From positions 1 to 64,000 of the forward strand of contig NZ_ML137711.1 of the NCBI RefSeq assembly GCF_004023625.1: a stretch of DNA of 64,000 nucleotides. The letters are read 5' to 3'. The notes under the pieces are model-generated. The model saw only the letters and a program-made list of their open reading frames with translations. It was not told where the DNA came from and did not search any database. This DNA comes from Streptomyces cavernae. GTDB lineage: Bacteria > Actinomycetota > Actinomycetes > Streptomycetales > Streptomycetaceae. The position numbers and the translations under genes were made by a program. Positions 8,160 through 17,250 of the stretch are shown one piece after another; positions within the stretch are counted from its first letter, which is position 1, and every line of letters begins with the position of its first letter.

Positions 8160-9935
8160 ATGATCGACGGACGGAACTGCGATGTCCCCGGCTTCTCCAG
8201 GCGGGGTCTGCTCGGTGCCTCCCTGGCCGCCGCGGCCGTGGCCATGACCGACGGGGCGGCGGTCGCGGGATCGCGCACCCCGGCCACCACCGCGGCCACG
8301 ACCACGACGGCCACGACCACCACCGACGCGACCACCACCGTCGCGACCGGCGCCGCATCCGGCGCGGGCGCCGGTCGGGTCCCCGCCCTGTGGCGGGAGT
8401 TCAGCCGCACCCCGTTCACCCACCCGCAGATCCCGTACGTCGGCCGCGCCGGCTGCCGCGGCGGAGCGACGCGCTTCCCCCGCCGCCCCGCAGTGATCGA
8501 CCTCGCCTCCTACGGCGCCAGACCGGACGGCTCGGCCGACACCGCCCCCCTGATCAACCGTGCCATCGCCGCTGCCGGAAGGGCCGGCGGTGGCACGGTG
8601 CTCATCCCCCCGGGCACGTTCCGCATCGACGGCGTGATCCGTGTCGGCCACTCCAACGTTGTCCTCAAGGGCGCAGGCAGCGGCCGTACGAAGCTGTACG
8701 CGACCAAGCACCTCACCGAACTGATCGGCCCCTACGGCTCCCGCTACGGCGGCACCAAGTCGTCCTGGTCCTGGTCGGGCGGCCTGATCTGGCTGGCGCC
8801 GACGGCCCGCTGGAACTCACTGGTCGCCGCCATCAAGGCGCAGGACTGGCCCTTCGAGGGATGGACGGGCAACAGGCGCGACGAGTGGGAGACCCTCACC
8901 GCCGTCGGGCCGGCGACGCGGGGGTCCTGGTCGGTGCGGGTGGCGTCGAGCCGCCGTCTGCGACCGGGCGCCCTTGTCCTCCTGCGCCTTTCCGATGACA
9001 CGAGTCACACGCTGCTCCAGCACATGTCGGGCGGCGGACCGGGCCCGGCGGCCTACCCCTGGAAGAAGCACACCAAGCTGCTCAGTTACGTCCCCTACGA
9101 GTGGCCGGTGCGCATCACACACGTGCAGGGCCGCACGGTCACCTTCGAGCGCCCGCTCCCGCTCGATCTGCGCCCCGAGTGGAACCCGCAGCTCACCACC
9201 CATGTGGAGGCGCTCACGGGCTCCGGCGTCGAAGGCCTCACTCTCGAAGCCGTGCTGAGCCCGCAGCAGCCGCACCTGCTCGACCTCGGCTACAACGGCG
9301 TCACCTTCCAGTGCGCTTACGACTGCTGGGCCGACGACGTCGTCGTACGGAACGTCGACAACGGGTTCGGACTGGTCGCCGCCTCCGCCTGCACCCTGCG
9401 CCGCACCCGGGTGACCGGCCGTGGCGAGCACCACCCGTACTTCTGCCGCGAGGGCTCGCACGACAACCTCATCGACGGTTTCACGATCGAGGAACGCACG
9501 GTCCCGGCCCCCGCGGGCACCCAGCTCCACGGCATCAACGTCGAGGGCCTGTCCTCGTACAACGTCTGGACCCGCGGCGACATGCGGATGGGCACCTTCG
9601 ACAGCCACCGCGGCCTGCCCTTCGCCAACGTCCGCACCGACATCACCGTCGACAACAACGGCCGCCACGGCGGCGACGCCGTCTCCGGCCCGCTCTTCGG
9701 CGCCCGCTTCACCCACTGGAACATCCGCGCCACCAACGGCCGCGCGGGACTGGTGAAGATCGACGGGCTCGCTCCCTACAGCGCCACCGTCGGCCTCAAC
9801 GCCTGCACCGAGTTCGACCAGATCGACGTGCCCGACTTCACCGGCGACCTCCACTCGCGCCTGGAGCTGTACCCGACGACGGACGTCGTACGGCCGCGCA
9901 ACCTCTACGACGCACAGCGCGAACTCACCCGGTAG
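8160..9935 (+). CDS. Tat-exported right-handed beta-helix (pectate lyase-like) protein
   Basis: The 591-residue product starts with a Tat signal (FSRRGLLGASLAAAAVAM at about residues 13-30). A Thr/Ala-rich linker with many TTATTTT-like steps follows. The main domain opens with VIDLASYGARPDGSADTAPL, which is the hallmark start of Pectate_lyase_3 beta-helix proteins, and continues with repeated strands (NVVLKGAGSGRTKLYA). It probably acts on an extracellular polysaccharide, but no catalytic set could be fixed. The last 31 bases overlap the end of the convergent AraC-type gene. Confidence 0.82.
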   Translation: MIDGRNCDVPGFSRRGLLGASLAAAAVAMTDGAAVAGSRTPATTAATTTTATTTTDATTTVATGAASGAGAGRVPALWREFSRTPFTHPQIPYVGRAGCRGGATRFPRRPAVIDLASYGARPDGSADTAPLINRAIAAAGRAGGGTVLIPPGTFRIDGVIRVGHSNVVLKGAGSGRTKLYATKHLTELIGPYGSRYGGTKSSWSWSGGLIWLAPTARWNSLVAAIKAQDWPFEGWTGNRRDEWETLTAVGPATRGSWSVRVASSRRLRPGALVLLRLSDDTSHTLLQHMSGGGPGPAAYPWKKHTKLLSYVPYEWPVRITHVQGRTVTFERPLPLDLRPEWNPQLTTHVEALTGSGVEGLTLEAVLSPQQPHLLDLGYNGVTFQCAYDCWADDVVVRNVDNGFGLVAASACTLRRTRVTGRGEHHPYFCREGSHDNLIDGFTIEERTVPAPAGTQLHGINVEGLSSYNVWTRGDMRMGTFDSHRGLPFANVRTDITVDNNGRHGGDAVSGPLFGARFTHWNIRATNGRAGLVKIDGLAPYSATVGLNACTEFDQIDVPDFTGDLHSRLELYPTTDVVRPRNLYDAQRELTR

Positions 9936-10711
9936 CGGCCGGGGGCCACCCCCACCAGCCGTTTGAAGTGACGGGTCAGATGGGCCTGGTCGTAGAAGCC
10001 GGTGGCGGTGGCGACCGCGGCCGGCCGGAGGCCCTCCAGCAGCAGCCGGCGGGCTCGTTCCACCCGTCGTGACATCAGGTACTGGTGCGGGGCGATCCCG
10101 AAGGTGCCGCTGAACGCCCTTACGAGATGGGCGGGATGGGCGTGCACGAGCCGGGCCGCCTCGTCCAGCCCCACCCCCTCGACGAGACGCGCGTCGAGCA
10201 GTTCGCGCAACCGGTGGGCGACACCGGGGCCGTCCCGCGCGGGTTCCTCGGCGCGCCGCGGCCGCAGATGGCCGCGCAGCCGCTCACCGATGAGCGTCAG
10301 CCGGCTCTCCGCCTCGAGTTCGTCGCCGGGGTGGGCGAGGGCACCGTGCAACTGGCCCACGCGCCGGCGCAGTACGGGATCGCGCAGGTCGGGCCCGTCC
10401 ACGGCGGCCCCGATGAGGCTCTCGTCGAGCCGCGATGTGTCGAGGTAGACGACCCGCTTGCGGAAGCCGTCCGGGGTGGCCGCGGAACCGTTGTGCGGGA
10501 CGTGCGGCGGCAGGAGCGTGACCGTGTCGTGCGGGGTGCCGTGTTCATGCCGCTCGAGGTCGTAGCGGACGGCGCCGTCGTCGACGATCAGCAGCGTCCA
10601 CGCCTCGTGCACGTGCATGGGGTAGGCGTGCTCGGTGAAGCGCGCGTGGAAGACCTCGACGACGCCCGGCACCCGCGGGCGCCATGCGGAGACCTCCTGC
10701 CGGGACACCAT
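9905..10711 (-). CDS. AraC-family transcriptional regulator
   Basis: The 268-residue protein has an N-terminal cupin sensor domain (HARFTEHAYPMHVHEAWTLL, TVTLLPPHVPHNG). The C-terminal pair of helix-turn-helices contains GLDEAARLVHAHPAHLVRAFSGTFGIAPHQYL and AVATATGFYDQAHLTRHFKRLVGVAPGRYR, which is typical of AraC/XylS DNA-binding domains. The start at 10711 leaves 49 bases to the divergent DUF2000 gene, so the two likely share an operator region. It probably controls that gene. Confidence 0.93.
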   Translation of the reverse strand: MVSRQEVSAWRPRVPGVVEVFHARFTEHAYPMHVHEAWTLLIVDDGAVRYDLERHEHGTPHDTVTLLPPHVPHNGSAATPDGFRKRVVYLDTSRLDESLIGAAVDGPDLRDPVLRRRVGQLHGALAHPGDELEAESRLTLIGERLRGHLRPRRAEEPARDGPGVAHRLRELLDARLVEGVGLDEAARLVHAHPAHLVRAFSGTFGIAPHQYLMSRRVERARRLLLEGLRPAAVATATGFYDQAHLTRHFKRLVGVAPGRYRVSSRCAS

Positions 10712-10760
10712 GCAAGGAACGTACAAGACTCCGCTGTGCACCGGCGGCCAGTCTCGTCCC

Positions 10761-11228
10761 ATGAGTGGTACGAACAACCAACCCGTCACGGGCGACGAAC
10801 CGACCGGCAACGAACCCATCCGCTTCGACACCAAGATCGCCGTCCTGCTGCGCGAGGACCTGGAGCCCTGGCAGCGGCTCAATGTGACCGCGTTCCTGGT
10901 CAGCGGCCTGGGATCGACGCTCCCCGAGGTGGTCGGCGAGCCCTACGAGGACGCGGACGGCGTCTCCTACCTCCCGATGTTCCGCCAGCCGGTACTGATC
11001 TTCGAGGGCACGAAGGAGACCCTGACGGCGGCCCACACCCGGGCCCTGTCCCGGGCCCTCCCGCGCTCCCTGTTCACGGCGGACCTCTTCACGACGGGCA
11101 ACGACCGCGACAACCGCGCGGCGGTACGCGCCGTGCCGACGGCCCAGTTGGACCTGGTGGGCCTGGCGGTGTACGGGCCGCGGAACGGGGTGGACAAGGT
11201 GCTGAAGGGGGCGCGGATGCATCCGTGA
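10761..11228 (+). CDS. DUF2000 family protein
   Basis: The 155-residue protein has the DUF2000 pattern: RFDTKIAVLLREDLEPWQRLNVTAFL at the start, FRQPVLIFEG in the middle and LVGLAVYGPRNGVDKVLKGARMHP at the end. Function of the family is unknown. An AraC regulator is encoded divergently 49 bases away, which suggests inducible expression. Confidence 0.88.
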   Translation: MSGTNNQPVTGDEPTGNEPIRFDTKIAVLLREDLEPWQRLNVTAFLVSGLGSTLPEVVGEPYEDADGVSYLPMFRQPVLIFEGTKETLTAAHTRALSRALPRSLFTADLFTTGNDRDNRAAVRAVPTAQLDLVGLAVYGPRNGVDKVLKGARMHP

Positions 11229-11402
11229 CGGAGCCCATCCGCCACGGACGGCCCGCGTGGTGGCTCGCCGCCACAGGAGTACTGCGCGGGGCGGGCGACC
11301 GGCTCCGCCTCCGCCGGAGTCGGCTGGGCCAAAGGGGCAACCAGTGCGGGTGGTCACGGCGACCTGGAGGTGAAATCCCGTCCCCCACCCAGGGAGTTCA
11401 CC

Positions 11403-12252
11403 ATGCGCACCCAACTCGCGCGCCTGGTCACCGTTCTCGCCGCGCTGGTGGCACTGGTCGCCGCGCCCGGCACCACCGCCTCCGCGGCGCGGGCCGCCGA
11501 CGAGTGGAACCCGCCCGCGAACCTCGTAGAGCCGCTCGGCGAGGTGTGGAACCACGTCGAGTCGACCTACCCGAACCTCTACGGCTTCCGCAACTACGGC
11601 TGGGACCAGGTCATGGCCAACCGGGGAAGCATCAACTACTGCGTTCGCTGGGAGTCCGACGCCCCCGTCGGCGCGGCCTGCGGGACCGGATCCACGCGGC
11701 CCTGAAGAAGCAGTTCGGCAAGTGGACGGCGGCCATGGTGGAGAACGGCAAGGCCACAACGCCTGGCCGTGCACCACCGTGCCGGTCAACATCGTCGGCT
11801 GGGCGGTGAGGAACCGCTCGACACTGCAGTGGACCGACAACTCCATCGACATCCACACCGGGAACCTCGACGGAGGCGGCGCCCCGCGGTGCTCGCCGGA
11901 CTGCGGCCGCTTCTTCCACCAGGACGGCAACTACTCGCGCTGCCCGGGCGGCGCGGCCCGTCACTACGACCAGTCCCTGTGGCTGACCAAGGGGTTCCAT
12001 GGCGGCGCCGGCGGGGACTGGGGCCAGCGCATGGGCCAGGAGTACTTCACCGGCGCCCTGAACCAGGAGAACATCCGCATCTACCTGCACGAGGTCGGCC
12101 ACACCTTCGGCCTCGACGACTTCTACGACTGGACACCGACCGGCCAGTGCTGCTTCCTGATGAAGGCGGGCAGCGCCGCACAGATCACGCAGTTCGACAC
12201 CTGGATGCTCCGGGACTTCTGGCGTCATCTGAAGGGCCGTTACGGACTCTGA
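11403..12252 (+). pseudogene. Secreted HExxH metalloprotease, broken by two frameshifts
   Basis: An ATG preceded by GGGAG opens a clear Sec signal (MRTQLARLVTVLAALVALVAAPG) and a secreted domain (EVWNHVESTYPNLYGFRNYGW). The reading passes into a second frame near 11682 (RDRIHAALKKQFGKW) and a third near 11745 (NAWPCTTVPVNIVGWAV). The last frame holds HEVGHTFGLDD, a metzincin-type zinc motif (HExxHxxGxxD), and ends GRYGL. Each shift fits loss of one base, both in GC-rich runs. The three pieces join into one plausible protein of about 280 residues. Sequencing error is an alternative to real decay. Confidence 0.8.
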
Positions 12253-12320
12253 GCGGAGGCGGTGCGGCATTCCGGCCGCCCTCGGGCCGAGAGACCGGGA
12301 CCGGGCGCCCACCCGTTCGC

Positions 12321-12398
12321 CACGCCGACGGCCGGCGCCTTGGGCCCGGCCACCCCCGGTCTCCACGCCGACGGCACGCGCCCTGGGCCCGGCCACCC
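12321..12398. repeat. Two-copy imperfect direct repeat
   Basis: Two copies of a unit of about 35 bases starting CACGCCGACGGC and ending GGGCCCGGCCACCC lie 43 bases apart between the broken protease gene and the sortase stop codon. Each contains the self-complementary GGGCCCGGCC core. Confidence 0.6.
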
Positions 12399-12400
12399 GC

Positions 12401-13171
12401 TCATCGCACCGCGGTGAGCGTGGCGTAGACGACGACGTTGCCCCGGTACCCGGTCTTCCTGGCATAGCCGCCACCGCAGGTGATCACCCGCAGTTCGGGC
12501 AGACCGGTGGTGCCGTAGACCTTCTCGTCGGGGAACCCGTCCTTGGTGTAGAGCTCCACGGCGCCGACGGTGAACACGGCCGTGCGCCGGTCCGCCCGGT
12601 CGACCTCGATCGTGGCGCCCTTGGTCAGGGCGCCGAGGCGGTGGAAGACGCCCGGGCGGCCGGTGCGCGTGTCCACATGGCCCGCGGTGACGGCCGTCCC
12701 CGCCGAACCGGGCGCCGTACCGTCGCCGTACCAGCCGGCGAGCTCGGGTGTGTCGGCGGTCGGTGGCTGCAGCGCCCCCGTGGCGTCGAGCCCCAGCCGT
12801 GTCATCGGAGCGTCGACGCGGATGGCGGGGATGCGCAGGCGGACCGGGTCCGCGTGGGGCAGTGGCTGGATGGCGGTGGAGGCGCCCGCCGCCCCGCTAC
12901 CTGCCGCCCCGATACCCGCCGCTCCGGTACCTGCCAGGGAGTCCGTCGGGGAGGATCCCGCGGCGTCGACTTGACCGGGGGCAGTCCCGAGACCGGGGGC
13001 CGTCCCGATACCGGGGGCGGAGAAGGCCTGGGCCGCCGAGGGCTGTGGCGGCTGCTCGTCGTGCAGCGCGCTGATCACCAGCACGCTGCCGGCCACCAGA
13101 GCCCAGGCCAGGAGCTTGACCGAGGGGATGAACGGCTGCGGGGAAGCACTGCTCTTGTGCCCTGGTTCCAT
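12401..13171 (-). CDS. Class F sortase
   Basis: The 256-residue protein has one N-terminal membrane anchor (LLAWALVAGSVLVISAL at about residues 18-34). A Gly/Ala-rich linker with GTAPG and GAAG repeats leads to a sortase domain. The catalytic His is in TAVTAGHVDT, the Cys in LRVITCGGGY, and an Arg follows in the KTGYRGNVVVYA strand. These match class F sortases of actinobacteria. It follows a gene for a small exported protein in the same direction, a frequent arrangement. The physiological substrate is unknown. Confidence 0.9.
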   Translation of the reverse strand: MEPGHKSSASPQPFIPSVKLLAWALVAGSVLVISALHDEQPPQPSAAQAFSAPGIGTAPGLGTAPGQVDAAGSSPTDSLAGTGAAGIGAAGSGAAGASTAIQPLPHADPVRLRIPAIRVDAPMTRLGLDATGALQPPTADTPELAGWYGDGTAPGSAGTAVTAGHVDTRTGRPGVFHRLGALTKGATIEVDRADRRTAVFTVGAVELYTKDGFPDEKVYGTTGLPELRVITCGGGYARKTGYRGNVVVYATLTAVR

Positions 13172-13396
13172 CGGTCGAGCCTCTTGCTCATGGCGGGGTG
13201 GGATTCCCGGCCGTCGTGTCGGGTGCCGGCGTCGCGGCCCCCGGACCGGTGTGCGGTCCGGGGGCCGCGAGGAGGAGAGCCGGACGGTCGGCTCCGGGCA
13301 GCTTCCGTCAGCTTCAGTCCGTTCCATCTGCTTTCATCGGCTTCAGTGGGCTCCGTCTGCTTCTCGTCAGCTTTGGTCAGCTGTCGTCAGCTTTCG

Positions 13397-13906
13397 TCAG
13401 CTCCGGGCGGAGAAGGTGGAGTGGGCGTCGGCCGACCGGCGGCGCATCCTCACCAGCCCTCCCGCGGCGGCTCCGGCGACCAGCGCGCCGCCCAGGGCGA
13501 GCTGCGCACCGTCGCCCTCGTCGCTCCCGAAGCCGGCATTGACGGCGCCGCTCGGTTGACTGCCGAGGATCCGGTACGTGTCCGTGACCTTGACCCTCGG
13601 CGGGCACTTGAGGGTGACCGTGTCCGTGCTGGGTTCGGTGCCCTCAGGGATCTTGAACTCTCCGCTGAGCTCACCCTCACGGTCACCCTTGAAGAGGTGG
13701 AACGATCCTCCTACCGCCGACTCCCCCTTTCCGTACGTCACGTCCGAACCACAGGCGGTGGTGCTGACGGTGACCGTGGAGCCCGGGGACGCGTTCAACG
13801 GGTGGATCTCGATGTTCGAGTCGCCGGCGGCGACAGCGGTGGGAACCTGTAGACCAACGGCACCGACGACCAGGCCGATACCTACGGCAACGCGTGCTTT
13901 GAGCAT
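13397..13906 (-). CDS. Exported protein of a sortase locus
   Basis: The 169-residue protein has a signal peptide (MLKARVAVGIGLVVGAVGLQVPTAVA). A beta-rich domain follows, with Cys residues at STTACGSDV and LKCPPRVKV that could pair. The C-terminus has a hydrophobic segment (LALGGALVAGAAAGGLV) and a basic tail RMRRRS, the layout of a cell-wall sorting signal, but there is no clear LPxTG motif in front. The class F sortase gene lies 225 bases downstream on the same strand. It is a possible sortase client or a membrane-retained protein. Confidence 0.72.
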   Translation of the reverse strand: MLKARVAVGIGLVVGAVGLQVPTAVAAGDSNIEIHPLNASPGSTVTVSTTACGSDVTYGKGESAVGGSFHLFKGDREGELSGEFKIPEGTEPSTDTVTLKCPPRVKVTDTYRILGSQPSGAVNAGFGSDEGDGAQLALGGALVAGAAAGGLVRMRRRSADAHSTFSARS

Positions 13907-14437
13907 GTGAATCCTCCAACGGAGCAGTGTCCGGCCTGTCCGCACGGCGCCTCTGCTGTGCTCCACCCCCGAGGCAACCGACACTCCGTCACCCCCGCAA
14001 CACGAGGTGTCGGCTCCCGTGTCCCCCGGCCAGCCGCAGCCACCGCCGCCATTCGTGACGTTTCCGCAGGTCATAGCTCCGGATACGGGACCGTCCAAGG
14101 AAAGCGGGGAGGACGGCGAACGGGGTAGCGCCGGGGCCGGCCCCGGCGCTGAGGGCCGCTCGTCCTGAGTCCTGGTCAGATGTGCGCCGGCGACGCCGCG
14201 GTCCGGCGTGGCAGGCGGCAGATGTGTGGTGGTTCCGGGGCCGGTGCGGCGAGAGTGCGCACGCACGGTTTCCGCTGAGGTGCCGTCAACCGTGCGCCCA
14301 ATGACCCGTCGGAGAACCACGACGAACGGGCTTTGCCATCTCTTTACAACCCGGTCCGCCGCTGCCTCGTCTCTCCGCTCGATCAGTCACAACAGCCCGC
14401 CCGGTACCGGGCGGGCCGACCCAAGGGAGCGATTCAC
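13907..14437. other. Intergenic region between two divergent sortase loci
   Basis: About 530 bases separate the two divergent exported-protein genes. They must hold both promoters. I could not assign -10/-35 boxes with confidence. No convincing gene or RNA was seen. Confidence 0.6.
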
Positions 14438-14857
14438 ATGCGCCGAACCGTCCTCAGCGCCATGGCACTTGCGTGCACCGCCGTGCTGGCGGGCACCGTG
14501 CCCGCGTTCGCCGACGGGGCGACCCCGTCTCCCACCGTCCCCGCCACCGCCACCGCCGTCCCGGCTCCGAGCGAGGAGCCGACCAGCCCGTCGCAGAGCG
14601 CGGTCCCGAGCCCGATCGACGAATCGACCCGCCCGTCGGAGTCCACGGTCCCGACCCCGATCGCCGAACCGACCGAGATGCCGTCCGACGGTCAGGTCTC
14701 CGTCGTACCGTCGGGCGCGCCCGACACCGGAGTGACCGCAGGGTCCTCGCAGTCCGGGGGAGAGGGCGGACTGATCGGCGGCGGCGCTGCCGCGGTGCTC
14801 GTCGCGGGCGGCGTGGCCGTCTTCGTCGTACGCCGTCGGCGGGCGACCGGGGCATGA
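14438..14857 (+). CDS. Small Pro/Ser/Thr-rich surface protein with sorting-like tail
   Basis: The 139-residue product has a Sec signal (MRRTVLSAMALACTAVLAGTVPAFA). A stalk of PSPTVPATAT and PSES-type steps follows. The end has GAPDTGVT, which could serve as an LPxTG-like pentapeptide, then a hydrophobic span (GGGAAAVLVAGGVAVFVV) and the basic tail RRRR. AGGGAG lies just upstream of the ATG at 14438. Its stop overlaps the next sortase gene by 4 bases (ATGA), so the two are co-translated and the second likely acts on this protein. Confidence 0.78.
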   Translation: MRRTVLSAMALACTAVLAGTVPAFADGATPSPTVPATATAVPAPSEEPTSPSQSAVPSPIDESTRPSESTVPTPIAEPTEMPSDGQVSVVPSGAPDTGVTAGSSQSGGEGGLIGGGAAAVLVAGGVAVFVVRRRRATGA

Positions 14858-15468
14858 CCCCGCTCTCCAGGCGCGCGTTCGTCGCCGCGGCGACCGCCTC
14901 GCTGCTCGCGGGCTGCACCGGCGACCGGGAAAACCGGACGACCACCGCACGGGGGAGCAGCGCGCCATCGTCGTCGTCCTCCGCCTCCGGGAAGCCGGCC
15001 CGCCCCCTGGGCCGTTCGGTCCCGGTCGGGCTGCGGATCCCGGCGATCGACGTCGACACCCCGGTGATGCGGCTGGGGTTGGCGCCGGACGGCACCGTGC
15101 AGGTACCCCCGGTCGCGGCGGACGACCGCGCGGGCTGGTACCGGCACTCGCCGACGCCGGGTCAGGTCGGCCCGTCCGTCATCCTCGGCCATGTCACGGT
15201 CGACCCCTACGGGGACGGGGTCTTCCGTCACCTGGAGCGGCTGCGCCGGGGTGACCGGATCGAGGTGCGCCTGGAGAACGGAACGACGGCGGAGTTCGCC
15301 GTCGGCTCCCTGCGGAACGTCGCCAAGGCGAACTTCCCGGTGGACGACGTCTACGGGGACGTGGACCGTCCGGAGCTGCGGCTGATCACCTGCGGCGGTC
15401 CCCGTACCGCCGACGGCTACCTCAACAACGTGATCGCTTTCGCCGCGCTGAGCTCCTCGAGATCCTGA
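14854..15468 (+). CDS. Class F sortase with lipoprotein/Tat-like signal
   Basis: The 204-residue protein begins with SRRAFVAAATASLLAGC, a twin-arginine signal that ends in a lipobox-like LLAGC. The sortase domain has the catalytic His in SVILGHVTVD and the Cys in LRLITCGGPR. A cysteine-anchored export signal is unlike the usual single transmembrane anchor of sortases and differs from the other sortase at 12.4 kb. The gene overlaps the surface-protein gene by 4 bases. Confidence 0.87.
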   Translation: MTPLSRRAFVAAATASLLAGCTGDRENRTTTARGSSAPSSSSSASGKPARPLGRSVPVGLRIPAIDVDTPVMRLGLAPDGTVQVPPVAADDRAGWYRHSPTPGQVGPSVILGHVTVDPYGDGVFRHLERLRRGDRIEVRLENGTTAEFAVGSLRNVAKANFPVDDVYGDVDRPELRLITCGGPRTADGYLNNVIAFAALSSSRS

Positions 15469-15532
15469 CCGGTCGACACAGACGCCGGGCCCATGGAACG
15501 TACGCCGACGGCCCGGCATCTTCCCCACCCCG

Positions 15533-15750
15533 GGTGCACCAGGCACCCCCGACCGCACCAGGCACCCGGACGGTGCGCCAGGCACCCGAAGTGCACCAGG
15601 CAGGCCCGACTGCGCCAGGCACCCGGAAGGTGCGCCAGGCACCCGGAAGGTGCGCCAGGCACCCGGAAGGTGCGCCAGGCACCCGGAAGGTGCGCCAGGC
15701 ACCCGGAAGGTGCACCAGGCACGCCCGACTGCGCCAGGCATCCCCAGGCG
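15533..15750. repeat. 20-bp tandem repeat array
   Basis: About ten copies of a 20-bp unit (GTGCGCCAGGCACCCGGAAG and variants) run between the sortase gene and the sigma factor gene. The central five copies are identical, the flanking ones diverge. Each unit contains the inverted pair GTGC/GCAC, so single-stranded forms could fold. The array ends about 60 bases before the sigma factor start. Confidence 0.93.
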
Positions 15751-15811
15751 CAGCAGGAAAACCCGAGTGCCACCACCGGCACTCCCGAGTGCATCACGAC
15801 CATGGAGAGCG

Positions 15812-16303
15812 TTGAAACGGTCCCGTGACGAGGCGGCGTCCGAGCTGTTCGCCGCCCTCTACCCGCGCCTCGCCGGATGGTGCCGCCGTCTCGTCGACGA
15901 CGACGAGACGGCCCACGAAATCGCCTCCGAGGCGTTCACCCGGCTCTGGGCCCGCTGGACGTCCGTGGAGGAGCCCCGTGGCTTCCTCTACGTCACCGCG
16001 GCCAATGTCGTCCGGGACCACTGGCGCAAACTGGAGCGCGAGCGCAAGGCGATGCACCGTGCCACCGCCGAGGCCGCCGTCCACCCCCACACCGAGCAGG
16101 CCGACCCCTCGGTACGACTGCTCGTACAGTCGCTGCCGGAACGACTGCGTGTCCCGATCCTGCTGCACTACTACGCTGACATGCCGATCCGGGAAGTGTC
16201 CGCGCTGACCGGGCGCAAGGAAGGAACCGTCAAGGCCGACCTCCACGCGGCCCGAGAACTGCTCCGCGTCCACCTGAGGAGAAGCCTTGACCACACGCCT
16301 TGA
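15812..16303 (+). CDS. ECF-type RNA polymerase sigma factor
   Basis: The 163-residue protein has sigma-70 region 2 (ELFAALYPRLAGWCRRL, EIASEAFTRLWARW, PRGFLYVTAANVVRDHWRK) and region 4 (LPERLRVPILLHYYADMPIREVSALTGRKEGTVKADLHAARELL). The TTG at 15812 is preferred because GGAGAG lies just upstream; an upstream extension would run into the 20-bp repeats. The downstream gene overlaps it and encodes a membrane protein, which fits a sigma/anti-sigma pair. Confidence 0.88.
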   Translation: MKRSRDEAASELFAALYPRLAGWCRRLVDDDETAHEIASEAFTRLWARWTSVEEPRGFLYVTAANVVRDHWRKLERERKAMHRATAEAAVHPHTEQADPSVRLLVQSLPERLRVPILLHYYADMPIREVSALTGRKEGTVKADLHAARELLRVHLRRSLDHTP

Positions 16304-16847
16304 CGACGGCCCGGAGTTCGAACCCGACGACCCCCTCGCGGTGATCCTGCGCCCCGCCGACCCCCTCCACCTCGGCCCGCCGCCGGGCCGCTTCGAGGCG
16401 ATCCGCCGCAGCGCGGCCCGCCGCCGGCTGCTTCGCGTCGCGGCCGGCGTCGGCCTGTCCTGCGTCGTCGCGGCCATCGTCACGCTGCCGATCCACCTGG
16501 CGAAACCCGAGGCACCGCGGTCCCCGACGGTCCCCATGGCGCCGCCACCCGCGAGCGGTCGTACTTCGGCGCCCGCCACCCCACCGGTGTCACCCACGCC
16601 GTCGCTGCCCGACCCATCGGTGTCGGACGCACCGTCGCCATCGGTGGTGGACGAAACGTCTGTGCCGACGGAGCTGGTCACCCCCCGCCCCACCTCGACG
16701 ACCCCCGGGACCGAGGAGCCCCGCCCCCCGAGCAGCGAAGTCCCCACCAGCGGGCAGTCGGCGGCACCGACCCCGATACAGGAGGAGGGCTCCACCTCGG
16801 CCCCGACCGACGAGCTCGCCGCAACCGAGGGCGGCACCCGCCCGTAG
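16287..16847 (+). CDS. Single-pass membrane protein, candidate anti-sigma factor
   Basis: The protein of 186 residues has a short cytoplasmic part of about 50 residues, one transmembrane span (LLRVAAGVGLSCVVAAIVTLPI) and an extracellular tail of about 110 residues rich in Pro, Ser and Thr. It overlaps the sigma factor gene by 17 bases, and its TTG start follows GAGGAGAAG. Position suggests it restrains the sigma factor, but no zinc-binding anti-sigma motif is visible. Confidence 0.72.
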   Translation: MTTRLDDGPEFEPDDPLAVILRPADPLHLGPPPGRFEAIRRSAARRRLLRVAAGVGLSCVVAAIVTLPIHLAKPEAPRSPTVPMAPPPASGRTSAPATPPVSPTPSLPDPSVSDAPSPSVVDETSVPTELVTPRPTSTTPGTEEPRPPSSEVPTSGQSAAPTPIQEEGSTSAPTDELAATEGGTRP

Positions 16848-16875
16848 GACAACCCGCCCTCGCCGTCCGAATTCC

Positions 16876-17240
16876 CTCAGGACCGCCGACGCGGACACCG
16901 GTCCCTCGCTCTCAGGACCGCCGACGCGACAGCCGGCGCGGACACCGGTCCCTCGCTCTCAGGACCGCCGACGCGACAGCCGGCGCGGACACCGGTCGCT
17001 CGCTCTCAGGACCGCCGATGCGACAGCCGGCGCGGACACCGGTCGCTCGCTCTCAGGACCGCCGATGCGACAGCCGGCGCGGACACCGGTCCCTCGCTCT
17101 CAGGACCGCCGATGCGACAGCCGGCGCGGACACCGGTCCCTCGCTCTCAGGACCGCCGATGCGACAGCCGGCGCGGACACCGGTCCCTCGCTCTCAGGAC
17201 CGCCGACGCGACAGCCGGCGCGGACACCGGTCCCTCGCCC
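16876..17240. repeat. 47-bp tandem repeat array
   Basis: About seven and a half copies of a 47-bp unit (starting CTCTCAGGACCGCCGATGCG) lie between the candidate anti-sigma gene and the end of the permease gene. Copies differ at a few positions only (GATGCG/GACGCG, GGTCGCTCG/GGTCCCTCG). The period is not a multiple of three. The last partial copy blends into the permease stop region, which shares TCAGGACCGCC. Confidence 0.95.
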
Positions 17241-17250
17241 TCAGTTGCCC

